Positions 13,348 to 22,263 are shown, counted from the first letter of the stretch. The stretch is 26,063 nt of DNA from an uncultured Collinsella sp. (GCA_902492545.1 CABULX010000014.1:1-26063), one strand, 5' to 3'. Numbers and translations: made by a program. The notes: generated by a model not told the origin, from the letters alone.

Positions 13348-14367
13348 ATGTTCGGCAATCCCTCGTATCCTACGTATCAGGCCTTTTTGGGACTTGGCAT
13401 CGCTGCCGCCATTGCGCTGCTGCTTATGCCGTGGTGGATCAAGCTGCTGAAGGTCGAGGGTATCGGCCAACAGGTCCGAGCCGACGGCCCCAAGCGTCAT
13501 TTGATTAAGCAGGGTACGCCGACCATGGGCGGCGTCATCATCCTTGTCGCGATCTCGCTGACCTGCCTGCTGATGGGCAAGCTCACCACCGAGCTCGTGC
13601 TCGTGCTGCTTGCCACGCTGGCCACCGGCGTTCTGGGTCTCATCGACGACCTGACCTCCGTCACGCATGGTCGCTCGCTCGGCCTGACGCCTCACGCCAA
13701 GATGATCGGTCTGACCATCATCTGCGTCACTTTTACCGTGCTCGCCGTCAATTGGTGCGGCGTCGCCCCCGAGATTCGTTTTCCCGGCGGCCTGACGATT
13801 GACCTCGGTGTTCTTTCGACCACCATCTGCGGCCTTTCGTTCCCGTGGCTCTACATTGTATTTTGCTGGCTGATGATCGCCGGTCTTTCCAATGCCGTGA
13901 ACCTGACCGATGGTCTGGACGGCCTTGCCGGTGGCACTTCCATGATCGCCATGCTCGCCATGGCCGCCATGGCGTTTTTGCACGGTGACGTGAACCTGTC
14001 CATCTTCTGCACGGCGTGCGCCGGTGCCTGCCTGGGCTTTTTGTGGTTCAATTGCTACCCGGCGAGCATCTTTATGGGCGATACCGGCTCGCTTGCCCTG
14101 GGTGCCGCTTTTGCCTGCACCTCCATCATGACCAACACCGAAGTCGTTTCCCTCATCATCGGCGGTCTGTTTATCGTCGAGACTCTGTCGGTCATGATCC
14201 AGGTTGTCTATTTCCACTTTACGCACAAGCGCGTCTTCCTTATGGCGCCCATTCATCATCATTTCGAAAAGAAGGGCTGGGCCGAGACCAAGGTCGTTAT
14301 CCGTTTTTGGATTATCGCCGCGGCCTTTGGCGCCGTTGGCCTCGCCCTGTTCTTCCAGTTGGGATAG
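13348..14367 (+). CDS. mraY: Phospho-N-acetylmuramoyl-pentapeptide transferase MraY
   Basis: MraY, 339 residues, is an integral membrane enzyme with about ten transmembrane helices. It transfers phospho-MurNAc-pentapeptide from UDP to undecaprenyl phosphate, making lipid I. Signature segments are KRHLIKQGTPTMGGVI, the Mg-binding Asp100-Asp101 in LIDDLTSVTHG, Asp188 in NAVNLTDGLDGLAGG, NCYPASIFMGDTGSLALG, and the cytoplasmic loop MAPIHHHFEKKGWAETKV with its His cluster. Length is normal. It starts 4 bp after murF and murD begins 10 bp after its stop, so it sits in a tightly packed operon. The ribosome binding site is weak and inside the end of murF, consistent with coupled translation. Confidence 0.97.
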   Translation: MFGNPSYPTYQAFLGLGIAAAIALLLMPWWIKLLKVEGIGQQVRADGPKRHLIKQGTPTMGGVIILVAISLTCLLMGKLTTELVLVLLATLATGVLGLIDDLTSVTHGRSLGLTPHAKMIGLTIICVTFTVLAVNWCGVAPEIRFPGGLTIDLGVLSTTICGLSFPWLYIVFCWLMIAGLSNAVNLTDGLDGLAGGTSMIAMLAMAAMAFLHGDVNLSIFCTACAGACLGFLWFNCYPASIFMGDTGSLALGAAFACTSIMTNTEVVSLIIGGLFIVETLSVMIQVVYFHFTHKRVFLMAPIHHHFEKKGWAETKVVIRFWIIAAAFGAVGLALFFQLG

Positions 14368-14376
14368 TGGTCTTTC

Positions 14377-15783
14377 ATGCCTCTTGCTAATGTCTTTAGC
14401 CTGCTTGTTTTGGGGCAGGGTAAATCCGGTCTCGATGTCGCCCGTTGGGCGTTGGCTCACCCCGAGCGCGTGAGCGCCACGACCGTGTATGGCGGCGGTA
14501 GCTCCGAGCCCAATGAAGCCACGCGTGCGCTCGAGGCGCAGGGCGCGTCGTTTGTCTACGGCACCGAGCAGGTCGAGGGTGCCTATGACGTGTGCGTGAC
14601 ATGCCCGGGTATCTCGGAGTTTTCGGCCTTCTTTAAGGCTGGGCGTGAGCATGCCGCTCAGATTATGGGCGAGCCCGAGTTTGCCTATCGCCTGTCTCCC
14701 CAAAATTGGATCGCCATCACGGGCACCAATGGCAAGACAACTACCACGTCGCTGACCGATTATCTGCTCAAGGCCGCCGGTGAAGCCAGCGTGGCCGTCG
14801 GTAATATCGGCGAGCCGCCGGTGAACGAGATCGACGGCCGCGCACACAATGAGTGGTTTGTGGCCGAACTGTCGAGTTATCAGATTGCTACGACCGCCGA
14901 GCTTCATCCTCGCGTGGCGGTACTGCTCAACATCACGCCCGACCACCTGGGCTGGCACAAGAGCCACAAGAACTATGCGCTTGCCAAGATCAAGTTGTTC
15001 GAGAATATGGTCGACGACGACCTCGTGGTTATCGACGTCGAGGATGCCGGCATCCATGAGTTCGATGAGTACATCTACACACCGGGTCGCCGTATCTGCA
15101 AGGTCGCTTTTGACGAGCCCGAGGGTGCAGACGCCGCCTTTGTGCGCGACGGTAAGATGGTCGTGCGCCTGAGGGGTGTCGAGACTCAGCTTGTCGCCAC
15201 GTCCGAGCTCAAGATCTCGGGCCATCACAATGTCATCAATGCCCTATGTGCCGCCACGGCTGCTCTGGCCGTCGGTGCCGATCCCGAGGGCATTTGCCGC
15301 GGTTTGACATCGTTCCAGCCACTCGAACACCGCGTGGAACCCTGTGGCGAGATCGATGGCGTGCGCTACGTCAACGATTCCAAGGCAACGAACACCGATG
15401 CAGTCGAAAAGGCCCTGACGGCGTTTCCCGACGACGATGTGATTTTGCTGCTCGGCGGCCACGATAAGGGTACGCCGCTTGCGGACTTTGCCCGCGTCGT
15501 TATGGACAACGTGCGCTCGGTCGTTTGCTTTGGCGATGCGCGCGAGCGCTTTACCGCCGCTATGGACGAGGCCGATGTCGATGGTGACGTGGATATCGCC
15601 CAGGCCGATGATCTGCGCGATGCCGTTGACGTTGCCCGCTCACTCTCGAGCCGCGGCGACGTGATCCTGCTTTCGCCCGCCTGCTCTTCGTTTGACGAGT
15701 TCTCGGGCTACGAGGAGCGCGGTCGCGTGTTTAAGGACTACGTTGTCCAGCTTGCCGCAGCAGCGAAATCGCAAACGGAATAG
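14377..15783 (+). CDS. murD: UDP-MurNAc-L-alanine--D-glutamate ligase MurD
   Basis: MurD, 468 residues, adds D-glutamate to UDP-MurNAc-L-alanine with ATP. The N-terminal nucleotide-binding domain begins LLVLGQGKSGLDVARW. The central domain has the ATP loop TGTNGKTTTTS with Lys120, then VGNIGEPPVNEI, VAELSSYQI and NITPDHLGWHKSHKNY. The C-terminal domain has HRVEPCGEIDGVRYVNDSKATNTDA, LLLGGHDKGTPL, and LLSPACSSFDEFSGYEERG near the end. These combine to identify MurD rather than MurC, MurE or MurF. It follows mraY closely and ftsW starts about 10 bp after its stop. The ribosome binding site is weak (GGGATAGTGG). Confidence 0.97.
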   Translation: MPLANVFSLLVLGQGKSGLDVARWALAHPERVSATTVYGGGSSEPNEATRALEAQGASFVYGTEQVEGAYDVCVTCPGISEFSAFFKAGREHAAQIMGEPEFAYRLSPQNWIAITGTNGKTTTTSLTDYLLKAAGEASVAVGNIGEPPVNEIDGRAHNEWFVAELSSYQIATTAELHPRVAVLLNITPDHLGWHKSHKNYALAKIKLFENMVDDDLVVIDVEDAGIHEFDEYIYTPGRRICKVAFDEPEGADAAFVRDGKMVVRLRGVETQLVATSELKISGHHNVINALCAATAALAVGADPEGICRGLTSFQPLEHRVEPCGEIDGVRYVNDSKATNTDAVEKALTAFPDDDVILLLGGHDKGTPLADFARVVMDNVRSVVCFGDARERFTAAMDEADVDGDVDIAQADDLRDAVDVARSLSSRGDVILLSPACSSFDEFSGYEERGRVFKDYVVQLAAAAKSQTE

Positions 15784-15792
15784 GGGTTGCCG

Positions 15793-17313
15793 GTGAGAGA
15801 GGAGAGCCCCCGAAGTGATATGAGGAGGCCCGACTCGGACCGTGCTTCCTCGCTGCGTAGCACGCCGCGTTCCGGACGCGGCGGGCAGACGTTCAGTGAG
15901 CGCTATATTGCCGGCGTCCCCGCCCGCATCATGCGCCCCCGTTTGATATTTATGGCTTGCCTGTTTAGCTTGGTTTGCTTTGGCTTGCTGATGGTGTACT
16001 CGGCATCTTCGGTCGAGGCACTGCACGAGAATGGTTCGGCGACGTTTTTCCTGTTTCGACAAGCCGCGTTTGCCGGAGTTGGCGTGCTGGCTATGGTTGC
16101 CATCGTGCGCATCTTGCCGGACAGTTGGTTTGGGGAAGACGTGCTCAGGATCTTCCTCATGGGCATGATAGGGCTATTGGTTCTGGTGTTCTTTATGGGT
16201 AGCGGCAGTCGTGGCGCCACGCGCTGGCTCAACATCGCCGGTATTCAGTTCCAGCCGTCTGAGTTTTTAAAGCCGTTCGCCATCGCGTATTCGGCCATCA
16301 TGCTCGACCGCATCTTTTCGCCCGGCGGCAACATCAACGAGTTTCTTCGCAACATGGGCGTCTACCTGGGCATTTCGCTCTTTCTGATCTTTGTTCAGCC
16401 CGATTTTGGCACCGTTCTGATCATCTTGCTTACCCTCATGTGCATGGCGTTGTTTGCGGGATTGGACCCCAAATATATCGTTTGGACGGTCGTTGCCGGT
16501 ATCGCCGTCATTGCAATTGCCCTTATCGCCGAGCCGTATCGTATGACGCGTGTCGAGGTTGCTTGGAATCCTTGGGCAGACGAATATGGCGACGGCTATC
16601 AGGCCACGCTTGCCATCATGGCGTTTGCCTCGGGCGGCCTGTTCGGTCGCGGTATCGGCAACTCCACCATGAAGTACTCGTATTTGCCCGAGGCGCATAA
16701 CGACTACATCTTGGCTATCATCGGCGAGGAAGTTGGCTTTATCGGAACCGTGCTGTTCTTCTTGGTGTTTGCGATGCTGATCTACTCGGCGTTTCGCATT
16801 GCCGAGCAGGCGACCGACCGTCGCGGAGCACTTATGGCATCGGGTTCCGCGGTCATCCTTGCGGTGCAGTTTTTGATCAACGCGCTGGGCATTCTCAATG
16901 TGTTTCCCATGACGGGCAAGCCGCTGCCGTTTATTAGTTACGGCGGCTCCTCGATTATTGTGTCGCTTATGCTCGCGGGTCTGATCCTGCGCGTTTCTTA
17001 TGAGAGCGCCCGTCGCGATGAGTACGACCGTCGCCGCGAGAGCTTTGCCGTTATGGATGAGAGTACCGCCGGCGTGCCCCACGTGCGCGGCGGGCGATCT
17101 TCGCGTAACGGCTTTACCGTCCTGGATGGCTCTGCGACCGAGCCGGCAGCTCGTCCGCGTCAGCGAACGACGCCGCAAGGTCGTCCACAGCGTCCTACTC
17201 ATCGCAATGCGGGCGGCGGATATAATCGAATCGATTTGAATTCGGACCCGTCGGCGCGTTTGCGCACCGATGACCAGGGGCCGCGTGTACGAAGGGATTA
17301 CCATGACCGATAA
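15793..17313 (+). CDS. ftsW: Septal peptidoglycan polymerase FtsW (SEDS family)
   Basis: FtsW is a SEDS-family glycosyltransferase that polymerises lipid II at the septum together with FtsI. About ten membrane helices are visible, with VYSASSVEA after the first helix, GSRGATRWLNIAGIQFQPSEFLKP in the conserved loop, LPEAHNDYILAIIGEEVGFIG, and the hallmark PLPFISYGGSSI. I choose GTG at 15793 because AGGGG (15782-15786) lies 6 nt upstream; TTG at 15787 is the other option. The protein (about 506 residues) is longer than a typical FtsW because of a basic N-terminal tail of about 45 residues and a C-terminal disordered tail of about 100. The tail holds two copies of an F-x-V-[ML]-D-x-S motif (residues 418 and 441) and DPSARLR (485-491), matching the FtsI tail. 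It overlaps murG by 11 bp. Confidence 0.95.
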   Translation: MREESPRSDMRRPDSDRASSLRSTPRSGRGGQTFSERYIAGVPARIMRPRLIFMACLFSLVCFGLLMVYSASSVEALHENGSATFFLFRQAAFAGVGVLAMVAIVRILPDSWFGEDVLRIFLMGMIGLLVLVFFMGSGSRGATRWLNIAGIQFQPSEFLKPFAIAYSAIMLDRIFSPGGNINEFLRNMGVYLGISLFLIFVQPDFGTVLIILLTLMCMALFAGLDPKYIVWTVVAGIAVIAIALIAEPYRMTRVEVAWNPWADEYGDGYQATLAIMAFASGGLFGRGIGNSTMKYSYLPEAHNDYILAIIGEEVGFIGTVLFFLVFAMLIYSAFRIAEQATDRRGALMASGSAVILAVQFLINALGILNVFPMTGKPLPFISYGGSSIIVSLMLAGLILRVSYESARRDEYDRRRESFAVMDESTAGVPHVRGGRSSRNGFTVLDGSATEPAARPRQRTTPQGRPQRPTHRNAGGGYNRIDLNSDPSARLRTDDQGPRVRRDYHDR

Positions 17314-18418
17314 GATGACCGTTGCTATTGCAGCTGGCGGCACGGCAGGACATATCAACCCCGCGCTCGCCTTGGCCGAGGAGCTGCGTGACCGCGGTCA
17401 TCACGTTGTGTTCGTGGGCCAGTCGCGCAAACTCGAGGGTCGTCTGGTTCCCGAGGCCGGATTCGATTTTGTGCCCATCACGGTCACGGGCTTCGATCGC
17501 TCCCGTCCCTGGACGGCGCTGACCTCGCTGTGGCGCGTCAACAAGGCGAAGCGTGCGCTTGCCCGTCACTTCTCGAAGGTCGGTAAGCCCGATGCCGCTA
17601 TCGGCTTTGGTGCTTACGTTGAGGTCCCGCTGCTGGGTTGGTGCAAGGGCGCCGGCGTTCCGTATCTGCTGCACGAGCAGAACTCTGTTCCGGGTCTGGC
17701 CAACAAGATGATGAATTCACATGCCACCCGCGTGTGCATTTCGGTACCTGCGGCTCGCGCGGTCTTTGAGCGCGAGGGCGACCCCGACCATGTGCTCATG
17801 ACGGGCAATCCCGTGCGTCGTTCGGTGATCGAGGGCGATCGCGCCCGCGGTCGTAAGACGCTCGGTGTGCCCGAGGACGCGACGCTTCTGCTCGTCTTTG
17901 GTGGTTCGCTCGGTGCTCAGCATCTCAACGAGCGCGTTGCTTCGCTCAAGAGTGAGCTGCTGACCCGCGAGAATCTCTATATTTTGCATTCGACGGGTGC
18001 CGACGGCTTTGAGGAGACCGAGCGCGCTTTGGCGCTGACTCCCGAGGAGGCGAAGCGCTATCGAGTCCAGCCCTACATCGACAACATGGGCGATATGCTG
18101 GCTGCGGCCGATCTGGTGCTCTCGCGTTCCGGTGCCTCGAGCGTGGCCGAGATCGCCGCGCTTGCCGTGCCCTCGGTACTCGTGCCGTATCCGCACGCCA
18201 CGGCCGACCACCAGACCACGAATGCGCGCTACCTGGTCGATGCCGGTGCCGGCGTGCTTTGCGCCGATGCCGATATCGATGCCCCTGCCTTTGCCGACGA
18301 GCTTCTGCACCTGATCGATGACGCTGCGGCGCGTGATGCCATGCGTCAGGCGGCGCGTGGCTTGGCCCAGGACCGTGCCGCCGCGCTTTTGGCCGACGCG
18401 GTAGAGGGATTGCGTTAG
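17303..18418 (+). CDS. murG: UDP-GlcNAc:lipid I N-acetylglucosaminyltransferase MurG
   Basis: MurG, about 371 residues, is a membrane-associated GT-B glycosyltransferase that adds GlcNAc to lipid I to form lipid II. The N-terminal loop is GGTAGHINPALALAEEL, followed by GFGAYVEVPLLGW and LHEQNSVPGLANK. The UDP-GlcNAc-binding domain has FGGSLGAQHLNE, RSGASSVAEIAALAVPSVLVPYPHATADHQTTNA. The ATG at 17303 is chosen because AAGGGA lies about 6 nt upstream and the protein then begins just before the glycine loop; the upstream in-frame ATG at 17270 would only extend into ftsW. The start lies inside the end of ftsW, an 11-bp overlap that suggests coupled translation. Confidence 0.97.
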   Translation: MTDKMTVAIAAGGTAGHINPALALAEELRDRGHHVVFVGQSRKLEGRLVPEAGFDFVPITVTGFDRSRPWTALTSLWRVNKAKRALARHFSKVGKPDAAIGFGAYVEVPLLGWCKGAGVPYLLHEQNSVPGLANKMMNSHATRVCISVPAARAVFEREGDPDHVLMTGNPVRRSVIEGDRARGRKTLGVPEDATLLLVFGGSLGAQHLNERVASLKSELLTRENLYILHSTGADGFEETERALALTPEEAKRYRVQPYIDNMGDMLAAADLVLSRSGASSVAEIAALAVPSVLVPYPHATADHQTTNARYLVDAGAGVLCADADIDAPAFADELLHLIDDAAARDAMRQAARGLAQDRAAALLADAVEGLR

Positions 18419-18515
18419 TTAGACGGGATATCGCCGGTCGCCCTCGCGCGGATGCGGTAGGTGCGGTACAGTTAACGGGTTACAGGCAGTGTTTACGCAA
18501 GGAGTACACGAGCAC

Positions 18516-19934
18516 ATGGCTGATTCCCAGACTGCAACCTCCGCGCCCGAGTTCAAGAGCGCCCACTTTATCGGTATCGGTGGCGCCGGCATGAGCGGCA
18601 TCGCCCTTGTCCTGCACGAGCGCGGTTACACCGTTACCGGCTCCGACCTTAAGACGTCGCGCTATATTCGCCAGCTTACCCGCGCCGGCGTGAAGGTCCA
18701 CGTGGGCCACGAAGCTTCGACAATCGACGAGGTCAAGCCTGACGTGGTTGTGGTCTCCACCGCAATTCCCGAGTCCAACCCCGAGCTCGTGCGTGCCCGC
18801 GAGCTCGGTATTCCCGTGTGGCCCCGTGCCAAGATGCTCTCGGCCTTGGGCCACGGCTACACCACCGTCGCCGTTGCCGGCACGCACGGCAAGACCACGA
18901 CGTCTTCGATGTGCGCCACGATGCTCGATCGCATGGGTCTGGACCCCAGCTTTTTAATCGGCGGCATCGTCGAGGGCTACGACACCAACGGCAAGAACGG
19001 CTCGGGCGACTACTTTGTCGCCGAGGCCGACGAGTCCGACAGCTCCTTCCTGTTCCTGAACCCCAACGTGGTCATTGTGACCAACGTCGAGGCCGACCAC
19101 CTCGATCACTACTCGGGTATCGAGGAGATCGAGGCAACTTTCGCCAAATTCATGAGCTTGGTGGGCGAGGACGGCACCGTCATCGTCTGCGGTGAGGACC
19201 CGCATCTGGTCGAGCTCGCCAAGTCGACGGGCCGTCACGTGCTTTCCTACGGCTTTGCCGAGAGCAACGACATCGTCTGCATGCACCCGGATGTCAAGGG
19301 CATCCAGAGCGACTTTATCGTTCGCTTTGAGGACGGCACTGAGCACGCTGTGGAGATCAAGAGCAATCCCGGTCGCCACAACATGCTCAACGCCACGGCG
19401 GTGCTCACCGTCGCCCATGTCCTGGGCCTTGACATCGACGCCGCCGCCAAGGCGCTCTCGAGCTTTGAGGGCGTCCGCCGTCGCTTTACCCACGTGGGCG
19501 ATATCGATGGCATCACCGTGGTCGATGATTACGGCCATCACCCCACCGAGATCAAGGCGACGCTTGCTGCTGCTTCGTCGCTGGGCTACAAGCACGTCGA
19601 CGTCGTGTTCCAGCCGCACCGCTATTCGCGCCTGCAGGCCCTGTGCGACGACTTTGCCGATGCATTTGCCAATGCCGATAAACTGCTGCTGATTGATGTG
19701 TTCTCGGCTGGCGAGATGCCCATTCCGGGTGTCACCTCTAAGATGCTCGCCGATACCGTGCGCGCCAAGCATCCTGGCAAGGAGGTCGTGTACTGCTCCA
19801 GCCGTCTTGAGCTCAATCAGGAGCTCGAGCAGATGGTGGGCGAGGGCGATCTGCTGCTCACTATGGGTGCCGGTGACGTTACGACCGTCGGCCCCGAGTT
19901 CATTGAGTATCTGACTGCCAAGAAAGACGCTTAA
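18516..19934 (+). CDS. murC: UDP-MurNAc--L-alanine ligase MurC
   Basis: MurC, about 472 residues, adds L-alanine to UDP-MurNAc, the first Mur ligase step. The N-terminal UDP-MurNAc domain has HFIGIGGAGMSGIALVLHERGY and STAIPESNPEL. The central domain has the ATP loop GTHGKTTTSS with Lys126, EADESDSSFLFLNP and NVEADHLDHYSG. The C-terminal domain has FEGVRRRFTHVGDIDGITVVDDYGHHPTEIKA and FQPHRYSRL. The ATG at 18516 follows AAGGAG (18499-18504) by 11 nt; the upstream GTG at 18489 lies before that site and is less likely. The gap of about 97 bp from murG is the largest since murF and may hold a weak internal promoter, though I see no clear hexamers. murB starts 5 bp after the stop. Confidence 0.97.
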   Translation: MADSQTATSAPEFKSAHFIGIGGAGMSGIALVLHERGYTVTGSDLKTSRYIRQLTRAGVKVHVGHEASTIDEVKPDVVVVSTAIPESNPELVRARELGIPVWPRAKMLSALGHGYTTVAVAGTHGKTTTSSMCATMLDRMGLDPSFLIGGIVEGYDTNGKNGSGDYFVAEADESDSSFLFLNPNVVIVTNVEADHLDHYSGIEEIEATFAKFMSLVGEDGTVIVCGEDPHLVELAKSTGRHVLSYGFAESNDIVCMHPDVKGIQSDFIVRFEDGTEHAVEIKSNPGRHNMLNATAVLTVAHVLGLDIDAAAKALSSFEGVRRRFTHVGDIDGITVVDDYGHHPTEIKATLAAASSLGYKHVDVVFQPHRYSRLQALCDDFADAFANADKLLLIDVFSAGEMPIPGVTSKMLADTVRAKHPGKEVVYCSSRLELNQELEQMVGEGDLLLTMGAGDVTTVGPEFIEYLTAKKDA

Positions 19935-19939
19935 GTCTA

Positions 19940-20851
19940 ATGGGTCTGTTTAACGCCGTCATGGCGCTCTCGGGCATGATTGACACGGATGTGATCGAGG
20001 ACGAGCGCCTTGCGCGTCATACGAGCTATCGTATCGGCGGCAAGGCCGACCTCTTTGTGACGTGCCATAGCTATCATGCCCTCCGCCGCGCCGTGGCGGT
20101 GCTCGATCGCGAGCAGGTGCCGTGGGTCATCATCGGTAAGGGCTCCAATCTGCTGGTTGCTGATGGCGGTTATCGCGGTGCCGTCATTTCGCTCGGACGT
20201 GAGTTTCAGCGCACGGTTGTTGCCGATGACGGTTGTACGCTGACGGTCGGTGCGGGCGTGATGTTTGCGCGCCTGGTCAACGATGCCCTGTCGCGTAGCC
20301 TCTCGGGCCTTGAGTTTGCCGTCGGCATCCCTGGTTCGGTCGGCGGTGCGATATCTATGAATGCCGGCACACGGACCGAGTGGATTGGCTCGCTGGTTGA
20401 GGATGTCGTAACGTTTGACCCGGCATCCGGTATCAAGCATTATGCGGGGTCCGAGATCACTTGGGGCTACCGCGAATGTAGCCTTCCCCGCAATGAGATC
20501 ATCCTCGAGTGCGTGCTCAAGCTTAAACCGGCGCCCAAGGCCGACATTCGCGAGCGCATGGAACGGTACCTGACGAGGCGCAAGCGTACGCAGCCCATGG
20601 GTCGCGCATCCTGCGGGTCGGTCTTTCGCAACCCGCCCGATGCGAGTGTGGGCAAGCTTATCGAGGATTGTGGATTAAAGGGTTTTTCGATTGGCGGCGC
20701 GGAAGTTTCGCCCGTTCACGCTAATTTTATCGTTAATAACGGAACTGCCTCGGCCGATGACGTTGCCGCGGTTATCAGACATGTGCACGGAAAGGTGAGG
20801 GAGGCGTATGGCATCGAGCTCAGACCGGAAGTTAAATTCCTCGGCTTCTAG
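19940..20851 (+). CDS. murB: UDP-N-acetylenolpyruvoylglucosamine reductase MurB
   Basis: MurB, 303 residues, is an FAD enzyme that reduces UDP-GlcNAc-enolpyruvate to UDP-MurNAc with NADPH. The FAD domain shows HTSYRIGGKADLF, IIGKGSNLLVADGG and LEFAVGIPGSVGGAISMNAG. The substrate domain shows QPMGRASCGSVFRNP, in which Ser227 is the expected proton donor, and SPVHANFIVNNGTASADDV. The final LRPEVKFLG contains the conserved Glu297. Length and lack of the extra loop region fit the type II (Gram-positive) enzyme. No convincing ribosome binding site precedes the ATG, so translation probably depends on murC just upstream. Its last 44 bp overlap the start of ftsQ. Confidence 0.96.
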   Translation: MGLFNAVMALSGMIDTDVIEDERLARHTSYRIGGKADLFVTCHSYHALRRAVAVLDREQVPWVIIGKGSNLLVADGGYRGAVISLGREFQRTVVADDGCTLTVGAGVMFARLVNDALSRSLSGLEFAVGIPGSVGGAISMNAGTRTEWIGSLVEDVVTFDPASGIKHYAGSEITWGYRECSLPRNEIILECVLKLKPAPKADIRERMERYLTRRKRTQPMGRASCGSVFRNPPDASVGKLIEDCGLKGFSIGGAEVSPVHANFIVNNGTASADDVAAVIRHVHGKVREAYGIELRPEVKFLGF

Positions 20852-22064
20852 AGCATCGAAACCCACCTTCCGCCGCGCCGGAGGGCGTTCCGGCGCGCCT
20901 GCCAAACCTCAACGCAATACCGTCGCGCACTCTAAGTCTGTCGGGCATGCTCGACAGACCAGTCGTCCGGTTGTCGGCTCGCAGCTCGGTAATCGTCCGG
21001 CCGCAAAAAAGTCCTCGCGTCCCTCGGTGACGTCAAAGCCTGTTATGGGCGCCAAGCCTGCCCGTCCTATGGCAACTCCTAAGCCCTCGACGGGAACTAA
21101 AGCGCCGCGTCCAGGTCGCACGCTGGGCGCATCGAAACCGCGCTCGCTGACATCGGTGCCGGCTACCGCCAAGAAGCCTTCGGGTAAAAAAAGCGTCAAC
21201 CCGTTGTCTTCACTTGGGGCGATGGTAAATAAAACATCAGACGCCGCTTCTGTCGTTACAGGCAAAGGCAAAATCGTTGGCGGCGTTCTGGCCGTCTTGG
21301 CCGTGCTCGTCGTCGTTGCCATCGTGGTGATTAACTCTGGATTGTTTACCGCCACTGATATTCAGATTCAAGGCAGCGAGCATGTGACGAAGCACGATGC
21401 TATCCAGCTGATCGATTTGCCCGAGGGAACGTCGCTTTTTAACGTCGATCCCGACCAGATTACCGAGGACCTCAAGCAGAACCCGTGGGTCTCGGGCGTA
21501 GATGTCCAGCGTCAGTTCCCGCATACGCTCATCATTACGCCGATGGAGCGCAAGGTCATCGCAATTGCCTATATCAGCTCCGATGACCTTGCCTGGGCCA
21601 TCGGGGATGATGACACCTGGATCGCCCCGCTGTCGACGTCGGTCGAAGTGGATGACCAGGGCAACGTCATCACGACGGGGCAGGGCTCAAATACCCTGAC
21701 CGGCATTGATGCCGCGCTGGCGCTCGCTAAGCACTATGGCGCGGTGTTGTTGACTGATGTCTCGGCGGATGTCGCTCCGGTTTCCGGCCAGGCGGTGAGC
21801 TCCAAGGCCGTTAAGGCTGGCTTGGATTATGTGCGTGGTTTTTCGAGCGAGTTCTTGGGACAAGTCAAGGACATTTCCACGCCTTCGGTCGAAGCCATCT
21901 CGGCAAACCTCAATAACGGCATTGAGGTGTCGCTGGGCGATTCGGACGATATCGTCAAGAAGGAACGCGTAGTCACCAAGTTGCTTTCGCAGGTAGAGGG
22001 CGTAACGTATATCAATGTGCGCTCTCCGGGTAACTACACATTTAGGAATGCTCCGACCTCGTAG
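20808..22064 (+). CDS. ftsQ: Cell division protein FtsQ/DivIB
   Basis: This is a bitopic division protein of 418 residues. Residues 1 to about 155 form a disordered cytoplasmic tail very rich in Lys, Arg, Pro, Ser and Ala. A membrane helix follows at about 158-180 (GGVLAVLAVLVVVAIVVI), then a POTRA-type domain beginning FTATDIQIQGSEHVTKHDAI, with LPEGTSLFNVD and NPWVSGVDVQRQFPHTLIITPMER. The beta domain follows and the protein ends shortly after VTYINVRSPGNYTF. The family signature is in the POTRA region; the tail is much longer than in E. coli. The ATG overlaps murB by 44 bp and has GAGGGAGG 4 nt upstream. FtsQ works with FtsL and DivIC/FtsB to activate FtsW-FtsI. ftsA is absent between this gene and ftsZ. 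Confidence 0.93.
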   Translation: MASSSDRKLNSSASRASKPTFRRAGGRSGAPAKPQRNTVAHSKSVGHARQTSRPVVGSQLGNRPAAKKSSRPSVTSKPVMGAKPARPMATPKPSTGTKAPRPGRTLGASKPRSLTSVPATAKKPSGKKSVNPLSSLGAMVNKTSDAASVVTGKGKIVGGVLAVLAVLVVVAIVVINSGLFTATDIQIQGSEHVTKHDAIQLIDLPEGTSLFNVDPDQITEDLKQNPWVSGVDVQRQFPHTLIITPMERKVIAIAYISSDDLAWAIGDDDTWIAPLSTSVEVDDQGNVITTGQGSNTLTGIDAALALAKHYGAVLLTDVSADVAPVSGQAVSSKAVKAGLDYVRGFSSEFLGQVKDISTPSVEAISANLNNGIEVSLGDSDDIVKKERVVTKLLSQVEGVTYINVRSPGNYTFRNAPTS

Positions 22065-22263
22065 CGCTGGTTGATGCTTTGTTGAGGGGCCATACCACGC
22101 CGTTTATCTGGTTTGTTTGGTTTTCACGGTCAATTATTTGACTGATACGTTCATAATGTGCAACCATAATACGGTTTACCTTTGCATTTACTTTCAACCT
22201 GAAGGTTAATGTGCGCAGGGGTCGACCCATGCTATGGCTATAACCTTTGTTCGGAGGACCGAC
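22065..22263 (+). promoter_or_regulatory. ftsZ: Spacer upstream of ftsZ, probable promoter region
   Basis: This 199-bp gap is clearly more A/T-rich than its surroundings. It has promoter-like hexamers, TTGACT (22138-22143) and CATAAT (22152-22157 and 22165-22170), but none at the standard 16-18 bp spacing, and TTGCAT (22182) with GTTAAT (22205) as a weak alternative at 17 bp. AACCT-GA-AGGTT (22196-22207) is a small palindrome. A promoter of its own for ftsZ is likely but its exact position cannot be fixed by eye. Confidence 0.4.

Noticed and set aside
11953..15228. 1091-codon open frame on the - strand opposite murF, mraY and murD
   Set aside because: It is the antisense shadow of three clearly identified genes with strong G/C third-position bias; the translation is low-complexity and His/Gly/Asp-rich, with no recognisable domain or ribosome binding site.
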